64,000 nt of DNA from Wansuia hejianensis (GTDB taxonomy: Bacteria > Bacillota > Clostridia > Lachnospirales > Lachnospiraceae). Positions 25,693 through 33,555 of the stretch are shown piece by piece. The position numbers and the translations under genes are program-made. The stretch is from positions 2,245,501 to 2,309,500 of the forward strand of contig NZ_CP060635.1 of the NCBI RefSeq assembly GCF_014337215.1. Direction: 5' to 3'. Position 1 is the stretch's first letter, and each line of letters begins with the position of its first letter. Under the pieces are notes generated by a model. That model saw only the letters and a program-made list of their open reading frames with translations. It did no database searches and was not told the DNA's origin.

Positions 25693-26286
25693 TTACAGAA
25701 CACCCGCTTTTTTGAAATGCTTTTGAATCAGCTTCCGTCCGATCAAGCTGCCCAAGAATCCGCAGAGCACGGTAAAAATCAGGATAAAAATCACCCAGCC
25801 CGGCGCTGTATAATACTGAACGTAAGCGTCGATATAACTCTGCTCCATACCGCTGGCAACCGCAAAACTGTAATAGGTATCCCAGAAAAACCAGATGGGA
25901 AGCAGATTTACCCCGTTGTATAACAGGCTGGAAAGCGTCCAGGAGACAGTCAATCGGTTTGGCGTAATTCCTTTCCAAAGGATGATTTCCGCGAGGATTC
26001 CTACCACGATAAACCACGGGAGCAAAAACCAGTTGCCCATCATCAGAAAGACAAGGCCCAGCAGCGTCATGTATACCAGTGAAACAAACCGTTTGCGGAT
26101 GCGGTTTACCATCAAAAAATAGACAGGCCCGCAGACAAGCATGCTAATGCCTACGGAAAGCACCATGCTGACAAAATCATTTACCATGCAGACCATGTTG
26201 AGCCCCAGCTGAATGACAATGAGCAGCACGGTCATCAGTACCAGTGTGATAACGTCTTTTACAGACCATTTTTTTGCGTTTTCCAT
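25693..26286 (-). CDS. ECF transporter S component, MptD/Trep_Strep type
   Basis: 197 residues, about six membrane helices (VITLVLMTVLLIVIQLGL; LVYMTLLGLVFLMMGNW; WVIFILIFTVLCGFLGSLIG). It resembles the MptD-type substrate-binding proteins of ECF transporters. The substrate is not established. It is the first gene of the S-T-A set and follows a degraded exporter remnant and a TetR gene. Confidence 0.78.
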   Translation of the reverse strand: MENAKKWSVKDVITLVLMTVLLIVIQLGLNMVCMVNDFVSMVLSVGISMLVCGPVYFLMVNRIRKRFVSLVYMTLLGLVFLMMGNWFLLPWFIVVGILAEIILWKGITPNRLTVSWTLSSLLYNGVNLLPIWFFWDTYYSFAVASGMEQSYIDAYVQYYTAPGWVIFILIFTVLCGFLGSLIGRKLIQKHFKKAGVL

Positions 26287-26354
26287 TTTTGATTCTCCTT
26301 TATTTTCTCTTATGATTCTTGCAGCTTCCAGCTTAATGCCTTTTCACGCAGCCC

Positions 26355-26491
26355 CTATAAACCGCCGTACAGGCCGTCCTGTATCATGAGTTCCTGATGT
26401 GTTCCCCGCTGTACGGTCCGCCCCCATTTCAACACAAGGGGATGGCCCGCATTCCGGACAGCGGAAAGGCGGTTGCATCATCCAAACGAAT
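26355..26491 (-). pseudogene. Remnant of an ABC exporter ATPase
   Basis: Minus-strand pieces in two frames: IRLDDATAF, matching the Walker B/D-loop of an exporter ATPase, runs straight into RLSAVRNAGHPLVLKWGR and on to GTHQELMIQDGLYGGL, the H-loop and C-terminal tail. The part between is deleted. A TetR gene and a GTTAG-N6-CTAAC operator lie upstream, as at the intact exporter pair at 13.0-16.5 kb, so a second exporter pair was apparently lost here. Confidence 0.75.
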
Positions 26492-26507
26492 ATCCTCCTT
26501 CCTTAGA

Positions 26508-26523
26508 GTTAGCCTACGCTAAC
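26508..26523. promoter_or_regulatory. Candidate TetR-type operator GTTAGC-N4-GCTAAC
   Basis: GTTAGCCTACGCTAAC, perfect 6-bp arms, just downstream of the tetR stop and upstream of the exporter remnant and ECF genes. Same pattern and place as 16613-16628. Confidence 0.55.
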
Positions 26524-26544
26524 CATCGCGCAAAAATTTAAGGT

Positions 26545-27177
26545 TCATTTGAACCTTAAAAGGCCGCTCCAGCCACAGTTGAAAAAGACTGCCAGTTCAT
26601 TGACATAGCCAATCGCCTGTTCCCGGCTCATATCATGGGCGACTGTTTCAAAAACGGCGGTAAAATAGGCGCTTGTGATCATATGGTGAAGGTCACGGTT
26701 GACCGTCCCCTCCAATTTCCCGAGCTGCCGGAGCTGCTGATAGTAATCCTCCGTCTGATCGACTTCAAGCTCCACAAGCTCATGAATATAGTTGGCATAC
26801 CGGGTTCCCTCGGAGCAGCAAATCACCAGTTTGAACGCATCGAAATGATCATAGATGTAATTGATAAAGTAATTCAGGTAGCTGGTAGATAAATCTTGGC
26901 TCTGTCCCGTTTTATCCTCTGTAACCAATTCATAATGTGCTTGCTGCGCCTGTTTAAACTGAGCGATCAGTTCGTCGGCCGCCGGAGCTACCAAAGCGTC
27001 AAACAACGCTTCCTTACTGTTGTAATAGCCATAAAAGGCCCCTTTGGTAAAACCGGCTTCTTTGACAATGGCCCGCAGGGAAGCATCTTTAAAGCCCTTC
27101 TCCAAAAACTCCCGCTTTCCAACCTCAAGAATGCGCTTTTGCGTATCAGTCAGCTTCACGTTTTGTTCTCCCTTCAT
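26545..27177 (-). CDS. TetR/AcrR-family transcriptional regulator
   Basis: 210 residues. Complete DNA-binding domain: TQKRILEVGKREFLEKG (helix 1), DASLRAIVKEAGFTKGAFYGYYNSKEALF. Ligand domain with FKLVICCSEGTRYANYI, shared with the TetR at 16652. It likely represses the exporter remnant/ECF unit and itself, because two overlapping palindromes cover its start codon. Confidence 0.9.
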   Translation of the reverse strand: MKGEQNVKLTDTQKRILEVGKREFLEKGFKDASLRAIVKEAGFTKGAFYGYYNSKEALFDALVAPAADELIAQFKQAQQAHYELVTEDKTGQSQDLSTSYLNYFINYIYDHFDAFKLVICCSEGTRYANYIHELVELEVDQTEDYYQQLRQLGKLEGTVNRDLHHMITSAYFTAVFETVAHDMSREQAIGYVNELAVFFNCGWSGLLRFK

Positions 27178-27204
27178 ATACCATCGGTATATACCATTGG
27201 TATA
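27177..27204. promoter_or_regulatory. Two overlapping palindromes at the tetR start
   Basis: TATACCATCGGTATA (27177-27191) and TATACCATTGGTATA (27190-27204) overlap by two bases. Each has perfect 6-bp arms. They touch the start codon and the upstream region, as expected of autoregulatory operators. Confidence 0.65.
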
Positions 27205-27245
27205 TTAACATAAGCAGTGTGATTTGTCAACAAGTTTTGAGCGAG

Positions 27246-27574
27246 CGTATAGCGCTGGATCGAAAACAACTTTGAAATTAGCGCCTTAAATATAGAGGAT
27301 TTGACGAAAATAAATGCCGCAAGAAGTTCACGTTGATCCTGTGGCATTTTATATTATGGTTGCGCTTAACAAAAACAAGCTCCAAAAAGCATTTCAGCTT
27401 ACAGAAGGCATAAGCATTAGGGAATACATTCGGGCATTGCGGATGGAACTTGCTCTGGAACCTTTTGAAAAAAGCGATATGTCCACTGGCAACATCGCAA
27501 AAGCAGTTGGCTATCATGGAGTATCAAATTTCTACCATGTCTTTCAGCAGAGATTTGGAGAAACATATTCATAA
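27246..27574 (+). pseudogene. Degraded AraC-family regulator, C-terminal part
   Basis: RWIENNFEISALNIEDL, the usual lead-in of an AraC helix-turn-helix, runs into a stop. In another frame KNKLQKAFQLTEGISIREYI and STGNIAKAVGYHGVSNFYHVFQQRFGE complete the domain. The N-terminal domain is missing and the frame is broken, so it is a remnant. Confidence 0.75.
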
Positions 27575-27600
27575 GCTGTTTTCACAGATTGGCAAGCAAT

Positions 27601-27746
27601 GCAAACATGTACATGTTTGCGATTTTGGCGGGTTTTCTACCCGCCAAAATGCTTGTTGAGGGATAACCCCCAAGCCCCCAAGATCGCTACCTTCGGTAGC
27701 GGCTGCGCGTCCTGCGGACGCTGAAAAATTTTTAATAAGCAAAAGA
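27601..27746. repeat. Cluster of perfect inverted repeats, possible origin of transfer
   Basis: Four perfect inverted repeats in series: GCAAACATGTACATGTTTGC (27601-27620); ATTTTGGCGGGT/ACCCGCCAAAAT with a 5-base loop (27622-27650); CGCTACC-TTC-GGTAGCG (27685-27701); GCGTCC-TGC-GGACGC (27707-27721). Between them lies GGATAACCCCCAAGCCCCC, a G/C-rich tract like those next to mobilisation origins in clostridial elements. There is no gene here. The oriT reading is inference only. Confidence 0.5.
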
Positions 27747-27787
27747 AAAACTCTATGCAAATGGTTCGTCCATTCACATAGAGTTTT
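27747..27787. terminator. Bidirectional terminator
   Basis: AAAACTCTATG (27747-27757) pairs perfectly with CATAGAGTTTT (27777-27787); the loop holds ATGG/CCAT. A-run before and T-run after let it work on both strands. It ends the kinase operon from the right. Confidence 0.75.
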
Positions 27788-27889
27788 CTTATTTCCCGTT
27801 CACTTGGCATAGGTTAGTATTTTCGCAATACTTCTATATGTTCCTCTGCCATTCCGGCCGGTTACCTTTTATCAATATATTTTCTCTAT

Positions 27890-29365
27890 TCAGCGATGGG
27901 TCAGCGCCTGGCGCACCGCATCCTTCCATCCGCTATACAACTCTGTCCTAAGCCTCTGTTCCATGGCCGGCTCATAACTCCTGTGGGCGATATGCTGATA
28001 GATGCGCTCCGGGTCGTACAGCCCCGCGGCGATGCCGGCCGCATAAGCGGCCCCCATCCCAGACAGCTCCTGCAGCTCCGGGACGCTGACGCGCACATCC
28101 GCCATGTCACTCTGGAACTGCATCAGGTATTCATTGGCGGTGGGGCCTCCGTCCACACGGATTTCCTCCAGTTTTTCTCCTGATTCTTCCCGCATCAGAT
28201 GGATCAGGTCTGTAATCTGATAAACGATGCTCTCCAGACAGGCTTTGGCGATTTCATTTTTTCCCGTCGTCCGGGTGATCCCGGTCAGAAGCCCGGTGGC
28301 TCTGGAATCCCAATAAGGCGCCCCCAGCCCCGTGAAAGCCGGCACAAAGTAGGCGCGGTCCATGGGATTCGCCTTTTCTGCCATTTCTCCGGTCTCCGAT
28401 TCCCGGCCAATCAGTCCCACATCATTTTTCAGCCAGCTGATAACGGCTCCTGTATAATTCAAATTTCCTTCAAACACATAACTGACCCGGTGATTCATGC
28501 CCCAGGCAAGGCTGGTGACAATTCCTTTATCGCTCAGCCTGGGCGTTTCCCCAATATTCATCATAACTGAAGAGCCTGTCCCATAGGTGGTCTTCATCTG
28601 TCCCGGTTTCCGGCAATCCTGTCCAAACAGCGCTCCATGGCTGTCTCCCAGCACGCCGTGTATGGGAATCGCACCCGGCAGCAGGCCTCCCAGATCCGTC
28701 GTGCCGAAGCAGCTGTCCGACATACAGACTTCCGGAAGAGCCTCCCGCGGGATTCCGAAGCTGTCACAGATTTCCCCGTCCCAGCACAGCTCAAAGATAT
28801 TAAAAAGCTGCGTCCTGGATGCGTTGGAATAGTCTGTTTTATGGGCCCTTTCCACAGACAGCTGATAGATCAGCCAGCTGTCGACAGTTCCCACGGCCAG
28901 ATCGCCGTCTTTTGCCAGCCGCCAGGCTTCCGGCACATGTTCCATGATCCACGCCAGCTTGGAGGCCGGAAAATACGGCGACAGGGTAATTCCGGTTTTT
29001 GTACGGATCATCTCCGCTTCGCCCCGGTGCCGTTCGCAGATCTCCGCCGCCCTGGCGCACTGCCAGACAATCGCAGGATACACAGGCTCTCCCGTCCTGC
29101 GGTTCCAGGCTACTGCCGTCTCTCTCTGATTGGAAATCCCAAACGCCAGAATGTCTTTCGTTGAAACGGCGGCTTTCTCCACCACGTCCCGGCATACGGC
29201 CAGGGTATTTTTCAGAATTTCCACAGGATCGTGCTCCACCCAGCCTCTGTCATTGATGAGCTGCGCATGGGGACGGTCCGCCCGCTCTGTCAGAATCCCG
29301 TTTTCATCAAACAACAGCCCTTTGGTTCCCTGTGTGCTCTGATCCACTGAAAGTATATATTTCAT
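27890..29365 (-). CDS. FGGY-family carbohydrate kinase (glycerol/apulose-kinase-like)
   Basis: 491 residues from ATG 29365. N-terminal FGGY domain starts ILSVDQSTQGTKGLLFDENG, the phosphate-binding loop; middle QRETAVAWNRRTGEPVYPAIVWQ; C-terminal GTGSSVMMNIG and VDGGPTANEYLMQFQSD with the adenosine site. It resembles glycerol kinases but lies in one operon with a split transketolase, so a ketose (possibly apulose) is the likelier substrate. It overlaps the transketolase gene by ATGA. Substrate is inference. Confidence 0.85.
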   Translation of the reverse strand: MKYILSVDQSTQGTKGLLFDENGILTERADRPHAQLINDRGWVEHDPVEILKNTLAVCRDVVEKAAVSTKDILAFGISNQRETAVAWNRRTGEPVYPAIVWQCARAAEICERHRGEAEMIRTKTGITLSPYFPASKLAWIMEHVPEAWRLAKDGDLAVGTVDSWLIYQLSVERAHKTDYSNASRTQLFNIFELCWDGEICDSFGIPREALPEVCMSDSCFGTTDLGGLLPGAIPIHGVLGDSHGALFGQDCRKPGQMKTTYGTGSSVMMNIGETPRLSDKGIVTSLAWGMNHRVSYVFEGNLNYTGAVISWLKNDVGLIGRESETGEMAEKANPMDRAYFVPAFTGLGAPYWDSRATGLLTGITRTTGKNEIAKACLESIVYQITDLIHLMREESGEKLEEIRVDGGPTANEYLMQFQSDMADVRVSVPELQELSGMGAAYAAGIAAGLYDPERIYQHIAHRSYEPAMEQRLRTELYSGWKDAVRQALTHR

Positions 29366-30303
29366 ACCCGGCCTTCCTCCCAAAATGCCGCAGCCCTCCC
29401 GGCAATTCCCTGGCTGTCCATTCCGTACGCTGCAAACACTTTTTTATTTTCTCCGGGAATGATATGCCCGTCCGGAAGTGCCAGCTGAAGCACCCTTTTA
29501 GGAATGTTCTGAGACAGCGCCTGGCATACCAGGCTCCCCAGCCCCCCATGGGGCGCATGCTCTTCCACCGTTACAAAACAGCCGGTTCTTCCCGCGGCCT
29601 GCAGCAGAGTCTCCCGGTCAAAAGGCTTCAGGCAGTACATATCAATCAGCCCCGTGGATATCCCCTTTTCTTCCAGAATACGCCGCGCCTCCACCGCATA
29701 AGGCACCATCTCTCCGCAGGCCACCAGTGTGACGTCTGCTCCTTGAGCGATCACTTTTGCCCTGTTCAGGGTGAATTCTGTCTGCTCGTCATATACGTCC
29801 TCCGTAGCCGACCTGCTGACGCGGACGTACGCCGGAAGCTCATCCTCCAGCAGGGCTTCTATCAGCCGGCTGGTCTGAAAACGGTCGCTGGGCAGATACA
29901 CCCGCATATCCGGAAGGGCACACATGGCCGCAATATCCTGGCAGGAGTGATGAGTCATGCCCAGCGCTCCATAGCTGATTCCCCCGCTGATTCCAATCAG
30001 GGTAACATTTGTTTTAGAATAGGCCACATCAATTTTCGCCTGCTCGTAGCTCCTGGTGGACAGAAAGCTGGCTGGCGAGGCCGCGAAAACCTTCTTTCCG
30101 CAGGACGCCATTCCGGCCGATACCGACACCAGATTCTGCTCAGCGATTCCCACTTCATAGCTCTGGTCCGGATATTCCTTAAAAAACGGCGTCAGAGACG
30201 CGGACCCTCTGGAATCCGAACACAACACAACGAGATCCGGGTCCGTTTTTGCCGCTTTTAACAGGGTGTCACAAATTGCCTGCCGGTTCGTTATTTTATT
30301 CAT
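29362..30303 (-). CDS. Transketolase C-terminal subunit
   Basis: 313 residues holding the pyrimidine-binding and C-terminal domains: YEVGIAEQNLVSVSAGMA with the catalytic Glu for thiamine diphosphate activation, GMTHHSCQDIAAMCALPDM, and the C-terminal CGEMVPYAVEARRILEEKG. It pairs with the N-terminal subunit encoded just upstream (4-base overlap). The pair transfers a two-carbon unit between sugar phosphates. Confidence 0.9.
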   Translation of the reverse strand: MNKITNRQAICDTLLKAAKTDPDLVVLCSDSRGSASLTPFFKEYPDQSYEVGIAEQNLVSVSAGMASCGKKVFAASPASFLSTRSYEQAKIDVAYSKTNVTLIGISGGISYGALGMTHHSCQDIAAMCALPDMRVYLPSDRFQTSRLIEALLEDELPAYVRVSRSATEDVYDEQTEFTLNRAKVIAQGADVTLVACGEMVPYAVEARRILEEKGISTGLIDMYCLKPFDRETLLQAAGRTGCFVTVEEHAPHGGLGSLVCQALSQNIPKRVLQLALPDGHIIPGENKKVFAAYGMDSQGIAGRAAAFWEEGRV

Positions 30304-31118
30304 ACCAGCACCTCCTCGATCTCGGCCGCCGCCTGCTTGTACTGCTCCCCGCTCATCACGCCGTGATGCCAGGAAGCCTGGTTTTCCATAAAGGATACTC
30401 CTTTGCCCTTGACCGTATGGGCGATCACGGCGGTTGGCCCGTCCTGATAACTCTTCGCCAGCTCATAAGCGGCCCTTAGCTGCCCGCAGTCGTTGCCGTC
30501 CGCCACCTGGATCACATGAAAGCCAAAGTCGCGGAATTTGCTCTCGAGATCGGCGCTGCACATTACCTCGTCCGTCCTGCCGCTGATCTGCAGGCGGTTC
30601 AGGTCGACGGTGACACAGAGATTGTCCAGGTGATAATGGCCCGCCGCCATCATGCCTTCATAATTAGAACCTTCCGCCATCTCTCCGTCGCCGGTCACCA
30701 CATAGACCCTGGCCGGACTGTGGTCGCGCTTCAGCGCCAGCGCCATCCCTACTCCTATGGATATCCCGTGACCGAGGGAACCGGAGTTAATTTCCACCCC
30801 CGGAACCTCCGCATTCGGATGGCCGATATACCTGGATCCATAATGACTGAAAGTCCGGATCGCCTCCTGCTTGTCAAAAAAGCCCTTTTCACCGAGCACA
30901 CAGTACAGGGCATCCGCGCAATGTCCCTTGCTCAGCAGAAACCGGTCCCTGTCCGGATCTGTCCAGTTGTCAGGCGACACATTCATCACCTGAAAATACA
31001 GGGTCGCAAGAATGTCAACGACGCTCAGATCCCCTCCTACATGGCCGGCTCCGGAGTTATGTATCATCTCTATAATATCTTTCCGCAGCTGATAGGTTAA
31101 TTTCCTCAGATCGTCCAT
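30300..31118 (-). CDS. Transketolase N-terminal subunit
   Basis: 272 residues from ATG 31118 (AGGAG upstream). Thiamine-diphosphate-binding domain: GAGHVGGDLSVVDILATLY, LSKGHCADALY, GSLGHGISIGVGMAL, GDGEMAEGSNYEG and a downstream VDLNRLQISG giving the GDG...N metal/ThDP motif. It ends overlapping the C-terminal subunit. Housekeeping transketolase is usually one chain; split forms serve special pathways. Confidence 0.9.
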   Translation of the reverse strand: MDDLRKLTYQLRKDIIEMIHNSGAGHVGGDLSVVDILATLYFQVMNVSPDNWTDPDRDRFLLSKGHCADALYCVLGEKGFFDKQEAIRTFSHYGSRYIGHPNAEVPGVEINSGSLGHGISIGVGMALALKRDHSPARVYVVTGDGEMAEGSNYEGMMAAGHYHLDNLCVTVDLNRLQISGRTDEVMCSADLESKFRDFGFHVIQVADGNDCGQLRAAYELAKSYQDGPTAVIAHTVKGKGVSFMENQASWHHGVMSGEQYKQAAAEIEEVLV

Positions 31119-31143
31119 ACGCTCTCCTTTCATACAAAAGCAT

Positions 31144-32577
31144 CTATTCACCAAATACCTCCGCCGCTTTCCGCAGCGCATAAGCCATACACAGCTCCTG
31201 ATCCGCTTCCAGGACCAGCCCCCGGCTCACACAGTCCCTCAGGCTCTTCCGGAACCGTTCCAGATAACCCTCTCTGGAGCCATACAGCCCTTCCGCCCTT
31301 TCTCTGGAGTAATTCTCCACATAGCCGAACAGCGTGCTGGCAAAGGCGAAATCCGGCTTCATGGGCGTACATACCGGGTGATAGATGCACAGGGGCACTT
31401 CCACAAAGGGCAGGCGGAAACCTCCCACCGCGTTGCCTGAACCATCCACCAGGTTGACCAGATGTTCATCCACCCTGACCGGCTCTGCCGTGAACGGACG
31501 CCGTCCGTCTCTCACCCAGCCGTACAGAAGACTCAGGGCTGCCTGAAACGCCACTTCATAGGGAAAATCATTGGGATGCGTCTCTTTTCCCGGATAATTG
31601 GGCACAATGCCTGCCAGGAACACATCCACATCCCCCAGATAGTAATCAATCATCGTAGATTTCCCATCATGGGTGGCTCCAGGAACATCATACACACAAT
31701 ACTGCATTTCCTTCTCAAAGGTGGTGACCCCTCTCGACTCTGCATTCCCCCACAGAGCATTTTCACTTTCTGTATGCATTTCCAGGAAAGGCTGTAAAAC
31801 CTTTTTCAATTTCCGGGAGCTTTTCATCGCCGTGCGGCCGCAGCCCTGGTTCAGGTCAGGCATGCAGCTTCCGGCGCTTCCCGCAGAATAGTATCCGTCA
31901 AAATACGGGACCTCCAGCTCTTTTTCATAAGCAAATTCGTTAATAAAGCGGATCATGTAGCCTCCCGACTGGGACCAGCCTGCCAGGTACTGGTAATAAG
32001 GCCCGTAATTCCCGATCAGCTCATTTCCCTTTTTCCTCAGCAGCAGAGCCAGGTCAGTCAGCATGTCCCAGAACAGGCCGTCCTCTGTCTCAGGAGAAGA
32101 AGCCCCTTCCATGTTCCCCAGGTCCTTATCCTCCATACCGTAAACGGGATCTTTCACGGGATTAGCCCAGTTCAGCGGCCTGTATCTCGCCTCATCCACC
32201 TTCAGCATAGCGGGGATCACGTTGGGTTTACTTGTGATCCCTATGTAAATATCCCCGTTTCTCATCAGATAACGGTAGTTCAGCGCCCAGCACCGGTCAA
32301 AATCTATGAAGCTGGTGGAATTCAGTATCTCAACCACCACATTCCCGCTGAATCCTTGAGGATTTTCCGGCCGGCGCACCAGCAATCTGTTGGTATAGGG
32401 ACATTCCGGAAAAATCACCGTCTTCCTGCCCTCTTTCCAGCCATAAACGTTGGAGCTCCCATGGATAAAATATTCCTCCTCCAGGTATCCCTTTTCAGCA
32501 AAGCCGCATTTGACGGCCGCCGCCGCGAAGGGATGTGATTCTTCCGTGGTTGCGATTTTCTCTATCCTCTCAATCAT
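31144..32577 (-). CDS. Alpha/beta-hydrolase-domain protein
   Basis: 477 residues, resembling the large alpha/beta-hydrolase domain family (PF20091-type). The nucleophile elbow is GWSQSGG near residue 210. SFIDFDRCWALNYRYLMRNGD and an Ala/Asp-rich middle precede it. No signal peptide is seen, so it acts inside the cell. In this operon it might free a sugar from an ester or lactone before catabolism. Substrate unknown. Confidence 0.7.
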   Translation of the reverse strand: MIERIEKIATTEESHPFAAAAVKCGFAEKGYLEEEYFIHGSSNVYGWKEGRKTVIFPECPYTNRLLVRRPENPQGFSGNVVVEILNSTSFIDFDRCWALNYRYLMRNGDIYIGITSKPNVIPAMLKVDEARYRPLNWANPVKDPVYGMEDKDLGNMEGASSPETEDGLFWDMLTDLALLLRKKGNELIGNYGPYYQYLAGWSQSGGYMIRFINEFAYEKELEVPYFDGYYSAGSAGSCMPDLNQGCGRTAMKSSRKLKKVLQPFLEMHTESENALWGNAESRGVTTFEKEMQYCVYDVPGATHDGKSTMIDYYLGDVDVFLAGIVPNYPGKETHPNDFPYEVAFQAALSLLYGWVRDGRRPFTAEPVRVDEHLVNLVDGSGNAVGGFRLPFVEVPLCIYHPVCTPMKPDFAFASTLFGYVENYSRERAEGLYGSREGYLERFRKSLRDCVSRGLVLEADQELCMAYALRKAAEVFGE

Positions 32578-33543
32578 TTATGCTGCCTTTCTCTTCTTCT
32601 GAACCGCGTCGAAAGCAACCGCCATGGCCAGAATCAGCCCTTTGGCCACCTGCTGCCAGTATTCGCTGACGCCGATGATCGTCAGTCCGTTGGAAAGAAT
32701 GCCGATGATCAGTACGCCTACGATGATATGACGGATCTTACCTTCTCCGCCGTTGATGCTGATGCCGCCCACCACGCAGGCTGTCAGCACGTCCATCTCA
32801 TATCCGTCGCCGGCCTTGGGCTGCCCGGAATTCACGCGGGAGGTCATGATGATCGCGCCCACAGCGCTTAAAAACCCGCACATGGCATACGCCAGGATCT
32901 GTATTTTTCTTGTATTCAGCCCACAGAGCCTGGTAGCTTCCGAGTTGCTGCCCACGGAATAGAAATAACGTCCCATATAAGTCTTGCTGAGGAAAAACGC
33001 AAAGACCAGAAGCACGACAGCCATGATAATCACCGGCACCGGGACTGCGCCCACATAGCCCTGTCCAAATACCTTGAATCCTTCAGGGAGATGGTAGATG
33101 GACGCTCCGTTGCAGATGATGAAGCCCAGCCCCCGGAACACCAGCTGGGTGGCCAGCGTGCCGATCATCGGCGGCATGCCGGTCAGGGTAATCATCAGCC
33201 CGTTGATCAGGCCCATGAGAATACCGATCACCAGTCCGACCAGAATCGCAGCGCCGGCGGGCATTCCCAGATTGACCGCTGCCATAGAGGTAATGACGCT
33301 GACAACCGATACGATAGAACCTACGCTCAGGTCAATCCCACCGGATATCAGAACAAGGGTCATGCCCACGGACACGATTGCCAGAATGGATATCTGGCGA
33401 AGAATCGTTATAAAGTTGCTGATCTTAAAGAATTGCGGTGAAAGGCAGGAGAAAACAATGATAATCACAATCAGCACCAGCAAAACCGCAGACTCCCGAA
33501 TGATATTTTTGAAATCAAACTTCTTCGTATTTGTTTTGTTCAC
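32578..33543 (-). CDS. Sugar ABC transporter permease (RbsC type)
   Basis: 321 residues, about ten membrane helices (AVLLVLIVIIIVFSCL; GMTLVLISGGIDLSVGSIVSV). The GGIDLSVGS and INGGEGKIRHIIVGV motifs mark the ribose/xylose/galactose permease family. Part of the ABC set with the ATPase and binding protein at 33.6-36.3 kb. Confidence 0.92.
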   Translation of the reverse strand: MNKTNTKKFDFKNIIRESAVLLVLIVIIIVFSCLSPQFFKISNFITILRQISILAIVSVGMTLVLISGGIDLSVGSIVSVVSVITSMAAVNLGMPAGAAILVGLVIGILMGLINGLMITLTGMPPMIGTLATQLVFRGLGFIICNGASIYHLPEGFKVFGQGYVGAVPVPVIIMAVVLLVFAFFLSKTYMGRYFYSVGSNSEATRLCGLNTRKIQILAYAMCGFLSAVGAIIMTSRVNSGQPKAGDGYEMDVLTACVVGGISINGGEGKIRHIIVGVLIIGILSNGLTIIGVSEYWQQVAKGLILAMAVAFDAVQKKRKAA

Positions 33544-33555
33544 TTTCTCATCCTC

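Larger units (their letters stand above)
1..27790. mobile_element. Mosaic integrative-element / accessory region (one end outside the window)
   Basis: A large serine recombinase at the left edge, transposon-companion genes (TnpW, TnpV, cysteine-rich VLP proteins, RepA_N), two IS3 elements, two IS91-like units and cargo cassettes (ABC exporters, zinc uptake, ECF transporter) lie together. Several broken genes are among them. The stretch stops just before a set of palindromes and a convergent terminator at about 27.79 kb, after which sugar operons and division genes follow without insertion sequences. The exact right boundary is inferred from this change in content. The left end, any relaxase and any conjugation genes lie outside the window or are lost. 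It could be several nested elements rather than one. Confidence 0.5.

Noticed and set aside
27601..27787. CRISPR array
   Set aside because: The repeats are different palindromes, not identical direct repeats with spacers.
29332..30261. 309-residue plus-strand open frame
   Set aside because: Antisense to the transketolase C-terminal subunit, which has clear motifs.
29362..31118. Sulfosugar transketolase pathway
   Set aside because: It also uses a split transketolase, but no sulfosugar isomerase or sulfonate exporter gene lies here and the FGGY kinase fits a ketose route better.
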